64,000 nt of DNA, taken from Antedon bifida. Lineage: Eukaryota; Echinodermata; Crinoidea; Comatulida; Antedonidae. Positions within the stretch are counted from its first letter, which is position 1, and every line of letters begins with the position of its first letter. Positions 49,241 to 61,312 of this stretch are shown piece by piece. Both the position numbers and the translations under genes were made by a program. The notes under the pieces were generated by a model. That model saw only the letters and a program-made list of their open reading frames with translations. It ran no database searches and was not told where the DNA came from. The stretch lies in NCBI GenBank assembly GCA_963402885.1, contig OY727093.1, forward strand, positions 17,179,036 through 17,243,035. Direction: 5' to 3'.

Positions 49241-50833
49241 TAGTTATCCGCTTGGTAGAGCGGATAACTCCTTGTTACTGTATGGGATCAATATTTTTTT
49301 TCTGTATTATTCTTGGATCCTTCCTTCCTTTTTGTGAGTCGCGTTTCTCTAAAATGTGTAAACATAACATTTCATAACTTTGACAACATATGGGCATTTA
49401 CGTGAAGTTGTGCACCTCCTATTTTTGAATGACGTCATAGTTGCGCAACGTGACTTACGCGCAATTTTATGAATTTCAATGATTGATTATAGATTAAAAA
49501 CCAAAAGTCATTTAGTATTGACACTTTGACAAAATTTAAGTCATATCAGGGGCAAACTTTCTACGGATTAAAAATGGCATGTTTCACAAGAAGTTACGCG
49601 CGCACGCGCATTTAAAATTTCAAAATGCGCAAAATTAATTTCTAATCAACTTTTTATGCGTTTCTTGTCATTTTGAGCATGTCAAAAATTCCCACGGGCG
49701 CGCAATTTTTTACGCACGCGGTGCGCACGTAGCGTTAAAAACATATTTTTTTCTCTTGAATTATATTTTTCAAGTCTTTCCTAGTAATTTTGAAAACAAT
49801 TTAGACCTTTTCCAGTTTAAATAACGCCATACGAACACGTTGAATTAGACAATTCGTGCGCGTTTTTTATGAAAAAGCTTAAAAAATCGTCAAAATTATG
49901 TCTTTTTTTAAACAGTCATAGTTTCTAAAGTAAACCGTGAACCGTTTATTTTTATTACAAAATCTAGAAGTTGATGAGTTGTAGATATCGGATCATGCAT
50001 CGATAAGGCTAAAAAAACATTGTGACGTCATCGTATGGCCACACGAATGTAAAATATAGGATTTTTGTCTCTTTCGTTATTGCTCATCACATTCAATGGA
50101 GCGCATCACGCTTATCTGTATTCCTTTTTCGCCTAAATTTATATATTGTGTAGGTCAATCAACTTTCTTTAGCATGAGATAAAAATATTTTAATTTTTAT
50201 GACGTCATCGTGCCTAAAAATTTTAATTACGTGGGTCATTAATTTCATCTTTACAGTAAATTTTAATCTGTAATAGCTCGTAAGAATAAAATGTGATAAT
50301 CACGATTAAAACGTTTTCTGGAAGCTATTGGATTGTAGATACGAATTCATGTAAACATTTTGCCAATCGGATGTTGTGACGTCATCATATGGCCAGTTGA
50401 ATAAAAAAAGTCGTATTTTCATATTTTGCGTAATAGTTCATCACATTTAAAAGGGTGCGCATCTATATTTTACGTATTCAAATTTCTTCTACACGTTAAT
50501 ATGTTGTTCCTGAGATAATTTCCTCCAGAAATTGCTATTTAAGTGTTTCATTTTGATACCGTCGCCATGTTAAAAATTGGAATAAATGGCGGGTCCCGTA
50601 ATTTCACCTATTCTACACTGTATGTAATATGTATACAGATTATACTCTTTGCATGTATATACTATATGACACAAATTGACAGAATTCAGCACTAACAGCA
50701 TATCATATTCTTCAGTTCTTGTCATAATGCCATAATCTTTATCTGTGTGCAATATTCCAACGTATGACGTGCACGTGGTGTTTGTCGTGGTGCGGATAAC
50801 TAACTCGTCAAAGTGACGAGTTTCATGTCTAGT
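49241..50833 (+). mobile_element. Rolling-circle element 6 (plus orientation)
   Basis: It opens TAGTTATCCGC...GCGGATAACT and closes with the hairpin AACTCGTCAAAGTGACGAGTT, then TCATGTCTAGT. It is about 1.6 kb, the same length as elements 1 and 4, in the opposite orientation. Confidence 0.65.
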
Positions 50834-51607
50834 TAAAGATTGTTTCAAGGTAAAAAAATACATAGCAAATAAAAGTCTCCCTACAGGGGATGCATAAATC
50901 AATACACTGGGATAACCTGTAAGCCTGGTCCAGTGGTTTTTAAACTACTGTACACATTGAGCAATTTACAGTATATACTTGACCTATTCCTAATTCGATA
51001 TGACTTTCTACCCTGAATCTACTATGATTTCATGGCTTGTATTGTATGGTTTTAGTTGTCTGATCTCTTTACCCATTTGGCAAACAGTAGTACAGGCTAC
51101 TACATATAGTATATATACTGTATGTATATATAGTACACCACATACTGTACTTATGTGAACTAGTGAATGTACTATAATATCAACAAGTTGAACAACACTG
51201 AACAAAACTAATTAATTATAGTAAATAAGCATCAAATTATAAATAAGAAAATCATGTTGTACCACATCCGTTAATCTGTCAAAATCACAAAACGTGGCTA
51301 AATCCTAAGGCTATTTACTTTTATGAAAACATACCATTAAATAAATTTGTTTTTCTTTAATTAGACAAAGGACAGAATACACACACAAAGTACAGACTAC
51401 CTACCTAATATAAACTGGTATACAACTTCCCCCCGATCAGCTGATTTGAGAAAACAATGTTGCGAACAAACTTTAACTACTGTAAACTCTGGCAGGCTAA
51501 TGAAAGCTAAAAATCAGTCGAAATTTCTTCTTCATGAAATGTATGACAAAGACTTCCTAATATACTGTAAAACCACATTTAAATTTGATTTAATATCAAT
51601 TTCTTAC

Positions 51608-51754
51608 CTTCTTGGAAGGCCTTATTATCCTGGGCAGGTTCTATTTCATCAGTCCTACTTTCCTCATTGACCTCTGTCTCTACTCTGGTCTCTGAAGGAA
51701 GTGATGTTAGCAGCAACTCTGCAGATGACACGCTTGAACAAGTTTCTGTACCAG
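51608..51754 (-). CDS. SVIL-like: Supervillin-like exon 4 (49 codons)
   Basis: The acceptor is ATATTGCAG|CTGGTAC and the donor GAAG|GTAAGAA is strong. The frame reads (A)GTETCSSVSSAELLLTSL, then PSETRVETEVNEESRTDEIE and PAQDNKAFQE. It is acidic and Ser/Thr rich, with no domain I recognise. Both ends are phase 1, so the exon is symmetric and could be skipped without shifting the frame. It is isolated by introns of 7.5 kb and 20.4 kb, which, with its symmetry, would suit an alternatively used cassette exon. That regulation is an inference. Confidence 0.72.
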
Positions 51755-54167
51755 CTGCAATATAGTGAAAGTAAATTGTTTAGAAGTCATCAAAGCAGAC
51801 AGATTAGTATGTTTAATTTGTTCTACTTTATACATAATTGTTTATCTATGATATTGTTCTACTGTAAATATTCTTTCTTGTTTTGATGTGTCAGCAATTT
51901 GCTTCCTATAAACACAATTACTATCTTAAAAACAATACAATGTACTAAATTGAATATAATATTCACATTTCCTGAAAAAATATATCAAAATATAATTGCA
52001 ACACTATTCATAACAAATTACTGTATATTGATAAAAAGATACAATATTTTATTTTGGTTTTAAAATTATACCATTTCTTATGTTTATAGAGAAGTTACTT
52101 ATAGGGTTTATCAGGTTGGATTTTAGTACTTTTTGGAGGGAATGGATTCTGGAAGGGATAAAAAGGGTTATGTATTATTTTTTAAATATTTTAATTATTT
52201 TATGTAATTACAGGACGAGAGCCTAAAAATGATAAATAAGGTGCTGAACTGAACCTGTGCAATCATTTACTTTTGTCTTTGGGGTATGTTAATTTTGTTT
52301 GCAGTACACAATATCTTTCCAAAAGGAAATAAAGTATTAAGTTGAAAATGTTTCCTTCTGAGAGGGCTGACGTACAATATCTGAAAGTCAAGTCATTCTC
52401 AACTTTACACTATTTACTATTCGCAAACACATGACTACTTTGCTAAAAAACAAGTACACCAATATTTAACAATCATTGAAAAATATATATACTAGTAATT
52501 CATTCTCAAATATTAAACAGACATGAAACATATGTTTAATAATATAAGTTATGATTTCACACTGTACAGATTGCATTAAGATGGATATCTTTATGCAAAT
52601 ATATTTTGCTATATAATTCCTCAATAACTAAAATAAAAAGTCAATATACTATTCAAAATGTAGACTGCCTAAACACCACATTATTTCAGGTTATGCAGAA
52701 AAACTTCAAAACTAAAACCTTTAACAAATGTTTGAATGTATCTGATTATTATTATTGCAGACAGTTTTATAAAGTAAACATATTTATATGAAATGACAAA
52801 ATAAACCAGGGCAAAATTCATCAAGTAATATTCATTATGTCAATGAGTTGAGGAAATTGCTAAAGTAAATGCAAAATAACCTTCAAATCACTCAAATATT
52901 GATTACATCAAGACTTTTTTGGGGTGAGAAGATTAATTTTTATTTATTTTCTCTAAAAATGAACCATAATGTAAGTTAAAAAGATACTTAAGCACTGAAA
53001 TATCTTGACTAAAGCTTGCTTTTTTACTTAATAAAGCACTTTACTACTGTATCTTTAAATCTTAAAATAAAAAAAGAATTAAATATCAGACCTGAATATT
53101 AAAATCTCACTATATACTCTACCTTCCATTTTACTGATAATAATTCAGTCAATGATTCTTCCAATATTTAGAAATCTTTCATAATTCAAATAGTGATAAC
53201 AAAAATCAGACACAGTAAATTCAATTAATGAAAACCAAAATGTATTTTTGTATATGCAGACACGTAACTTCAATCTTAAAATCTTTAAGATTTCTCTGCT
53301 TGTTCATATAATTGGCTCATTTTTCATTCACGATAAAAATCAAGTATTGAATCTCGACACTTAATCAAAATCGTGAAATCACTTCTACAAAACATCCCAT
53401 TAAATGCCAACGTAATACTGAAAAACCATAGAAATTAATGCCTCAATATTTAATGAAACATAATGATGAAATATCTAATAGCTCAACGAATATGTTAGCT
53501 AATCTAAGAAATTGTAATAAACGAACATTTAATTTGCTACATGTATGTTTTTAGAATGACTAAACGGGCATGAATGAGGTATTCGATGAAATCAACAAAC
53601 TACATGTAAATCTCACAGCGCTGATGGCGACTATGATACAGATATACTGCAGTACAGTTAGTTTTAGTAAAAAAGGACAGATAAAACCCAGTACAAAATA
53701 AATGTTCAGTAGCAAATCATAAAAAAAACACTATTTTATTTCGCAAATATTTAGTTTCAGCATTATTACTAGGTTGTTTAAATTTCTAATTTCTCTCTTC
53801 TGCATAAAAAAATACATTTTTAGAAGATAGAGTAGACATGAAATAAGAATTTTCAAGAACATTGCAGATATGTTCAGTATTTAGATATGTTGTGGGCACA
53901 TAACAACTTTGATATACAGCTAAATGCTAAATGTTTGTCAAATCGCCATTAGGGAAGCTCAGAAATTAGCATACAGTAAAGTATGGTACATAAAACATTC
54001 ACAATATATACTAAATTGTTATTCTAAAATGTTATATCAAATTATTATGCTTTAATGTTAGATTTCATTTATATCATTTGTTCTACAATCCAATTCCAAT
54101 CCAATCAGTTGAAATATTTAAAAACTTTATAAAGACTTTCTTGTGATGCATCATTAAATTAATAAGG

Positions 54168-54181
54168 GTATTGCTAAACAT
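54168..54181 (+). repeat. Isolated foldback-element end
   Basis: GGGTATTGCTAAAC matches the first 14 bases of foldback element 2. No array follows, so it is either a remnant of an end or a chance match. Confidence 0.3.
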
Positions 54182-54903
54182 TTTATTCAAGAATAAACCC
54201 TATTTGGCAGTTTTTTACTACAGAAATTGCATAAAACAAACAATTAAATCCAATAACAAAAACCCACAGTAGACTGCAAAGTACTGTAGGCATCTAAATT
54301 TAAAGAGTATCAAATACTACATTAATTAGTTGATTAGTAATCAGTTTTTCATTTCAAACATAATAATTGAGAATTATCATCTCACATACACAATATTTTA
54401 TCTTTAACCATATGCTTTAACAAATATTAACAAAGCTACAAGTTTAAATTACTAATTAACAAATATAAAACAATTGCACTGTAATTGCAAACAGCAGGAA
54501 ACCACATGCATGTACCTATATATGCAAATTGGTTGTTTTAAAACAAAAATTCAATAATCTTATATCAATATATTCAATAATTGATGTAAGTGTAAGAGTT
54601 ATTAGGTATATGCTAAGGACTTCCATTGTGTTTTGTACACTTCATACACAAATTATTGTGTTGTTTTAATTATTGGATAAATTATTATTGTTTTCAAGTA
54701 TAACAAATTAAATGACTTCATTATCACTGCAACCTAAACTAAAATATCAATGGTAAAAATGTCTACAAACTAAACAAATACTGAAGAAGATGCAAGAATA
54801 ATATTGAATTTTCAAAAACTATAAAATTCAAACAAACCAATTGTGATAGGATATTCATGGTCACATGATACATTTTATCTAAATTTGCCAAATAAAAAAA
54901 TAC

Positions 54904-54924
54904 CTTCTGTTTTAATTCCAACTG
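54904..54924 (-). CDS. Possible 21-nt microexon
   Basis: A minus-strand segment reads GGACAG| then 21 bases, then |GTATTT. With the base left by exon 3 it would encode A-VGIKTE and leave one base, so it is phase-symmetric and could be included or skipped without changing the frame. The flanking protein would read VQE-AVGIKTE-AGTETC. The acceptor has only a weak pyrimidine tract. This is a tentative call and the match could be chance. Confidence 0.22.
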
Positions 54925-55838
54925 CTGTCCTTAATATACTTAGGTATACTTGAAAAACCAAGCCTAAAAAAGCAAACACTCCTAATACAGGTCCAATGTA
55001 CAAATCCACATGCTCAAACAAAGTATATATACCACCATGCGTTCAAAGTCGAAGCTAGTATCAGACTGAATACACAATATTGTATCATCCACTGCAAGTG
55101 TCAACAATGCTTTTCTTTTCGCCTAAAACCCTACAATGATGACCTTGCAGGTAACAAAAGGCCTCAGACAATTGGTTGTTGGAGCTGAGTGTATTGATGT
55201 CTGAACCTGTGTCAATCAGGATTCATCAATGAATGATTGCTTTATTACAGTAATTTAAACTTGTGGATTCAAGAAATTAGAATTGTTAGTATTCAAATAA
55301 ATAATTTACTATCAATACTTTTTAGTTTTATGTTTAGATATTTTGGTTAAAGATGTGATGTCCACCAAAACATGATCAATAAAGATGAACAAAATCAAAC
55401 TTTGAATAGGCCATTTTGTAGTTTTAATCAAGTTATGCACTGTTCATTTAAAAAAAAATGATTTCATTTATAAAAAAGACTAAATTAAACAGTTAAAAAT
55501 TTAACCAGTCTCACAGACAATGGGCAATTCCGGTCGACTATTTTAAAATTTAAATTATGGGGTTTTTTCAGGTAAACAACTTGTCATCATAGTTTAAACA
55601 ATTATCTCAGCCTCTATTTGGAATTAGCTTTGAGTGTTCTTAAGTGCATTATCTTAAACAATAAAACTATTGTCGATCAAATTTTGACAAACTATAACAG
55701 GTGTTGATGATGTCATGTTTGCATGTTAATAAATGATCCATATGTAAATACATATTGTGGCATTCTTATCAACAATTTTGATAAACTAGATTTCTATAAT
55801 GTCACGTCAATAAGTTTGAATAAAGCTCCTCAACAATA

Positions 55839-55991
55839 GGGAGTTTTTGATTTCAGATGACCGACAAATTTCATTGGGATATTGGCACATATTTCCTCAT
55901 TCCCTACATTGACAAAGTTTTGATGGTTTCTAGGTCCAGACATTGACAATCAACAAATCGATTGATCAGACATAGCAAATCAAAAGTTCCC
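55839..55991 (+). mobile_element. MITE with GGGA(A/G).TTTTGATTT terminal inverted repeats
   Basis: The left end GGGAGTTTTTGATTTC is mirrored by the right end GCAAATCAAAAGTTCCC. The element is about 150 bp, has no coding content and is related to the copy at 645-811. It lies in the intron between exons 3 and 4. Confidence 0.55.
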
Positions 55992-56333
55992 ATCAACAAG
56001 AAGGTTTCATTATCAACTACAGTACTACTACTTACTACAGTCAACTCTCCCAATACCAGACACAGTTCTGGTTTTCCAGAAAGTATTCTATTCAGAATGT
56101 GCTTTTAATGGTAAAGATGAAAAGAAAAGTCTGGTTTTGGGAGGGTTTCTGGTTTTCAGAAAGTCTGACTGTAGCAACCAAAGTTATTTTATAAGTGCAG
56201 TATCAAGAAAAGCTACAAATAATGGGGAAGCCTGCTGAGTGAAATGTAACAATGAGATTGAAGAATGTTTAGGTATCTATGTTACCATTTTAGAAAAATG
56301 TTATCACTTATTGAAAATCATTGATGTCTTAGG

Positions 56334-57199
56334 GCCTGTTTCTGCTGAGCAGAATTAATCGATTATTAACCATTTATTTTTTTAATTGATTATTTTTGGG
56401 CAGCAGAAACGGCGCAAAATAAAATAACCGATTACAAATAACCGATTAAAAACACTCAATCCATTGCGTGTTTTAATCGATTATTTCTTGTTTTAACCGA
56501 TTATTGCGGAGCAGTTTTGAGCTGCAACACAAATAGCGATTATTGATCACACTTTGACCTCTAGAGTATGGCAACCCTCATTCACAAAGCATGCTGTTTA
56601 TTTGCGCAATCGACGACGATCAGCGATGTGGACCGAATAACAATCAAATGTTAAACATTTGATTTTTATTATTTTGTGGGGGAGAATTATACCGAGAGAC
56701 TCCAAGATTCTGCGTTACAAGTACACCGTTACATCCCACCAGTCCACGCTAACGATGTTTTGCATGTCCTTTTTAGGCCTGTTGTTTCGGTAGAAATATA
56801 TAGCCTAGCTAGGCCCTAGGCCTAGAGTAGAACCAACGCCGAACGGCGAAACGAACTTTTCTCGCCGACGTACCCTTATTAATATAACATCATTATTCTG
56901 TTGTATGTGGTACGGTAGTAGGCCTAGTCTACTAGATGTTTATATTACAAATAATATAGCTTTACGAGTTCAATTTTTAATCCTACATGTGAGAGTTTTA
57001 GGCAGCGATACCAACTCTCATCGGCCTTCCATAACTTGAATTGCGCTGTGGGTATGGATGACGTGATTTTTAAAAAGCGATTACCAGATAACCGATTAAC
57101 GTCGGAGAACATTTTCAGTTGCAACGCGATCATTTCTGTGGTTTGTGGTACTTAGAAAAAATTGATTATTTTTATTTTTTCAGCAGAAACAGACCCTTA
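56334..57199. mobile_element. Harbinger-like MITE with TTA target duplication
   Basis: The ends GGGCCTGTTTCTGCTG and CAGCAGAAACAGACCC are inverted and flanked by TTA. Subterminal words ATCGATTATT/AACCGATTA are repeated. GGGxCTGTTT ends and a 3-bp TTA duplication fit PIF/Harbinger. The middle is GC-richer (GAACGGCGAAACGAAC) but has no transposase frame. Confidence 0.6.
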
Positions 57200-58052
57200 G
57201 TTGTATTTGTTTTTCATTAACAAATTGTGATTAGCAATAACTGATAATAAATGTAAGAAACATAGTTTTTGCTATACCATTTAATAAATACTAAGTTGGG
57301 TTTGTATAGCATTTGGTTACTGTACTCTACACTGATAAAAATATAAGTTTCTGTTGTGCCAAAAACATGATAACTGACATCTGTGGACTTTTGATGAGGA
57401 AGGATACCTAATAGACATTTTGACGAGAGCATGAATAGCCGAAAAATTGAAGACAAACTCAAACTGACACTACAAACAAATTATGTTATCACCAAAATAA
57501 AAAATAGAAGGCAGCCAGAGATATTTTATATGCGGGAAACAGGTTGCCAAAATCCCCCATATCGTGATTATAATGAATTGAATACGAGTTTCTAGACATT
57601 GATTCTAAGTTCAGCAAACACGATTTGTAAATTTTATTTGAGTTAGTGGAAAGCATGCAAATACACAGTACTTCTCTTTAATAACACCACTAGAGCAAGA
57701 TACGGTAAGTTTTTTATTATTTATTTTATATCATGTACTGCAAAAATGTATTTACTCTTTATATTTTACCATTACACAATAGTATTGTTGAATAAATTAC
57801 CACCGATTTCTTGGCAACAAAAACAGGATGAATTTCTAATAAATGACTTTAAATTTAAAAACCAAATATTGCTGTTGACTTTAAGCCAACTACCGTAACA
57901 TCTTTTAGCACATTTTATTAAGGTAATGACAAAAAACCCACGTTTTAAAATGTTATTTCAAAATTTATTTTTGAACAAACGGTTATTCTGCATTGAGATG
58001 ATGCTATGAATTTTTTCTCTTTGTAGTTAAAAAGGTGTACACACTATAAAAT

Positions 58053-58164
58053 GTTTATTATTCACCGTAAGCATAATTTTGTTTATTCTTCACCGTAAGC
58101 ATAATTTTGTTTATTCTTCACCGTAAGCATAATTTTGTTTATTCTTCACCGTAAGCATAATTTC
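58053..58164 (+). repeat. 28-bp minisatellite, four copies
   Basis: The unit GTTTATTCTTCACCGTAAGC + ATAATTTT is repeated four times with one base change in the first copy and decay at the end. Confidence 0.88.
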
Positions 58165-59113
58165 ATTTCAGTAGTATTTAAACAATAATTAAATTCTGAA
58201 TGGATTCATAAGGTTTAGGTGGAGGGAACCTTCTATTAACACAACAATCAAATTTACCTCCTACAAGGATGTGATGTAATTTCCCTCCAATACAATTAAG
58301 CCAGATATAAGCCAACTCAAACTATATAACAGTCCCAAAAGGTGGATATGGTTGGAAAGGTAGTTATGTCAAATAAATATGATAAAATTAAAGTAATCAT
58401 AAATAATTTTATTTAAATACATAGTTATAAGAGGTACAGTATAGGAATTTTACCAACATCTAGATGAACATATTTGCAGGACTTTAAAAACCAAATTTAT
58501 AGATGTTGTTTACTTAACTTCTGGCCTTTAAATATTGGTAAGGTTTGTTGAGTATTTAATGCGCATACAGTGTCTGCAAAAATAGTGTATGTGTTTTATT
58601 GTTCGTTGTTAATGATCTATAACGTATGAAAATATTTAAATAATAAACAAATTGCAGTAAGTGTAAGTATTGGAGTTAATCCTAGCCAAACTTTAGTTAA
58701 CTTTTATTGTTGTCCCTTTCAGTCAGTTTAACAAGTACACTACCACCCAAAGAATTATAGCACGTACACGCAAACAATTATTTATAAAGGATGATGTCAT
58801 AACAAAAAATTGGATTAACCTTTTAAGCTACCAAGAAAACTAAATGACCCTTTCTTGGAGCTACAATTATATGTTTTGTGAAGCTCGCTACATTAAAGAT
58901 GTATTTTATACATGTTCATGGACAATATATCTATCTTTAATTGTATTGTATTGTGAGATTCCAGATTTGCTTCAAAAACTCCATGATTACCAAAAACACT
59001 GTATGATTCCCCTTAGACACTAGGGCACAATTATGTTCCTTAACACTTTGGTGATCTGAAGAGAACCGTTATTTGAAATATAATGCCCCCATCGCAAGCC
59101 TAAACACTTTCTA

Positions 59114-59274
59114 AAGCTGTCATCAAACTTTATGTGACAAAAAATGTGATATGCCCATACAGTATATGGACATGGATGATGTCATATCACTGCCATATTT
59201 GGGCATACCACCACCATATATGGGCACATCACAACTCTTTTGTCAAACTAGTTTGATAGTGTAGACAGAGCTTA
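59114..59274 (-). mobile_element. MITE with GCTCTGTCTACAC terminal inverted repeats
   Basis: The right end GTGTAGACAGAGCTTAA is intact; the left end AAAGCTGTCATCAAACT is decayed. The core matches the 11.46-kb copy in the opposite orientation. It lies about 30 bp from the donor of exon 3. Confidence 0.55.
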
Positions 59275-59303
59275 ATCAGTGTTTTAGACGAGCTAGTGCT
59301 TAC

Positions 59304-59413
59304 CTTCTTGAACCTGTATAGTTCTTTTTTCACTGTCGCTGTCCTTCCTTGTTTTGTGTCTGGCTAGTATTTGATCTGTCGTCATTTCACCTATACTACC
59401 AGCTCTTCTCATT
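59304..59413 (-). CDS. SVIL-like: Supervillin-like exon 3 (37 codons)
   Basis: The acceptor is TATTTAG|AATGAG and the donor GAAG|GTAAGC is strong. The frame continues from exon 2 as R|MRRAGSIGEMTTDQILARHK, then TRKDSDSEKRTIQVQE. RRAGSIG is a good basophilic kinase site (RRxS, as for PKA). The exon ends with one base of a codon. The ATG near the acceptor is simply an internal Met. The next exon that joins in phase is at 51754, leaving a 7.5-kb intron; a tiny optional exon at 54904-54924 could lie between them. Confidence 0.75.
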
Positions 59414-60101
59414 CTAAATAATAGACAAATATTATGCAATAAAAATTAAATAAAAACCCACCCAAAAATTATTGAAAAACAAATAATAAACACTAAATAA
59501 AGAATAAATTAATTAATTTTAAAAATTTATTTTTGTAATCTATACTTGAGTTTTAGTGGTTTATGTTTAAATTAACTAACAAAAAATTGTTTTCTGTTAT
59601 ACAATTATGCATTCATTAGTACAAGTAATATATTTAAACATTAATACTATTGTTTTATTATTAGATCATTCCAAATTTATCTATTATGCACTAAAAGTTG
59701 TTATGGGATATAGCAATAGAGGGCGGTAGATATCAGCAACTCATACAGGATAATTCTCGCTTAGGAATACTTATCTTGTATTATTTTAAGGGAAGGAGAC
59801 TAAAAACAGGCACTAATTATCTCTGGTGCACTCTTATTTAAAATGTGGATAATATAATATATTATAGAGCTGCTTGCGTTGCTTGAATTCCTAGACAAAG
59901 ACATTATCAATTCAATGAATAATAATTAAATATCAAAATAATGTTTTGAAAATAACATAACATAATAAGTAGATATCAACAAAGCATCCAAAACATATAA
60001 CCTTAAAGAAATTACATATAGTGTATTAAGTAAAAGTGTAAGAAAGAAGTCCAAATAAGATACAAGGTTTAAATAGCAGTGGCTAATACGTAAACAGATA
60101 C

Positions 60102-60188
60102 CTTTCTCTGCGTGCTGCCCGTGAAGCCTCTAATGCGGTAACGAGTTGTTTCGTTTCTTGTGAGATAACCGAAGAGTCGATGGAAATT
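60102..60188 (-). CDS. SVIL-like: Supervillin-like exon 2 (29 codons)
   Basis: The acceptor is ATCAG|AATTTCC and the donor is GAAAG|GTATCT. One base completes the Arg codon left open by the previous exon, then come ISIDSSVISQETKQLVTALE and ASRAARRE, with AG left over. The Lys/Glu/Ala/Leu composition suggests a short amphipathic helix ending in a basic patch. Phases match on both sides (2 out, 1 in), which is the main support for such a short exon. I do not recognise a specific family motif in it. Confidence 0.72.
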
Positions 60189-61312
60189 CTGATGGATAGA
60201 CAAGAATTCACCTGCATGCTCAACGGATGGTAATAGCAATGATAAACACAGCTTCTTTTTAAAAACCAACTTTTATGTTTTGTATAATTGTTGACTCCAA
60301 GTAAAACATGATGATATTTGATTTTCAGTAACAGATTTATCTACTCATAAAGTAGATTAAGGTAAAACAAGATTAATATTTGTTCAAATAATAAATTGTT
60401 TGGATCTACAAGAAGCTGTGTTTAACAATATGTTAGAAGCATAGATATTGATAATACATAGATATAATATAAAACAACATGCAAAATCATATAAATTATT
60501 GTCAAAATTTGGTTCAACAAATTTCAAAAATAATTTAAGTAACCTCCACATACAACCAGAAGTGCTAAGATGTGTGGAAACTCATCCTCGAACTAGTTGA
60601 GATTTTTTCACTGTCAATTCATCATTATAATTTTGAGATAACCAAATTTTCAGAAGATGTATAAAATCGATATGTCTATCTATGTCTATCTATTAATTAA
60701 ATAAACAATATTGAGGGATGAATAAAGTTTTACTTAGACTTTTGACTTATTCGCAGAAAATTTAATTTTTTACATCAAATGAATTTGTCGCCTCATTGTA
60801 AAAAAGAAGCCATTAGCTCCTGTCACCCTTTGGCACAATAAAGCCATTTGTTGTTATTTGTTTGTTTGCCAAAACGAATGAACTAATCAAACTATGTATT
60901 AAGGAACAATCTGATTATTTATTTGAATATAAAGCAAAATAAAATCCCAACTAATTTATTACTCAATTCTGTTTACATGCAATTAACTATACTATTCACA
61001 AAAAAGAAGAAGACAATCATGCAAATCCATCTTTTTCTTAAATTTAGGTGCTTGGAGAAAAAGATAATTTGATAAGCATTTTGTTTTTGATTGGCTTTCT
61101 AAAATTCAAAACAAAACTTTTAAAGGTGCCTTTAAACAATGTGTGTGTGTTTTGTGACAAAGAAAGGTTGCAAGGTTGATTATATTTTGTAAATGTAAAT
61201 TAAATTGTCATTTATCATAAAAAATGACACTATTATTTGACCGACACAATAAATTGTTCAGTGGTTATAGAAGAATATAGAGGGCAGCAGACATGTTTTT
61301 ACCAATAACTAC
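60189..61312. other. Intron 1-2
   Basis: 1.1 kb, AT-rich, with a short (TGTG)n run near 61141. No other feature recognised. The intron between exons 2 and 3 (59414-60101) is also featureless. Confidence 0.6.

Larger units (their letters stand above)
31162..51607. other. 20.4-kb intron between exons 4 and 5
   Basis: It holds a 125-bp tandem duplication (31.8 kb), a TA-flanked MITE (36.1 kb), the tandem rolling-circle cluster with nested insertions (38.5-47.3 kb), a Harbinger-like MITE (47.8 kb) and an inverted rolling-circle element (49.2 kb). The stretches 32.1-35.7, 36.2-38.4, 48.2-49.2 and 50.9-51.6 kb show only AT-rich sequence. Confidence 0.6.
51755..59303. other. Intron 3-4 (7.5 kb)
   Basis: It holds a possible microexon (54.9 kb), MITEs at 55.8, 56.3 and 59.1 kb and a 28-bp minisatellite (58.05 kb). 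The stretch 51.8-54.9 kb shows nothing but AT-rich sequence. Confidence 0.6.

Noticed and set aside
60069..60269. 66-codon ORF MVFKKKLCLS...
   Set aside because: It overlaps exon 2 in another frame; the exon frame joins both neighbours in phase.
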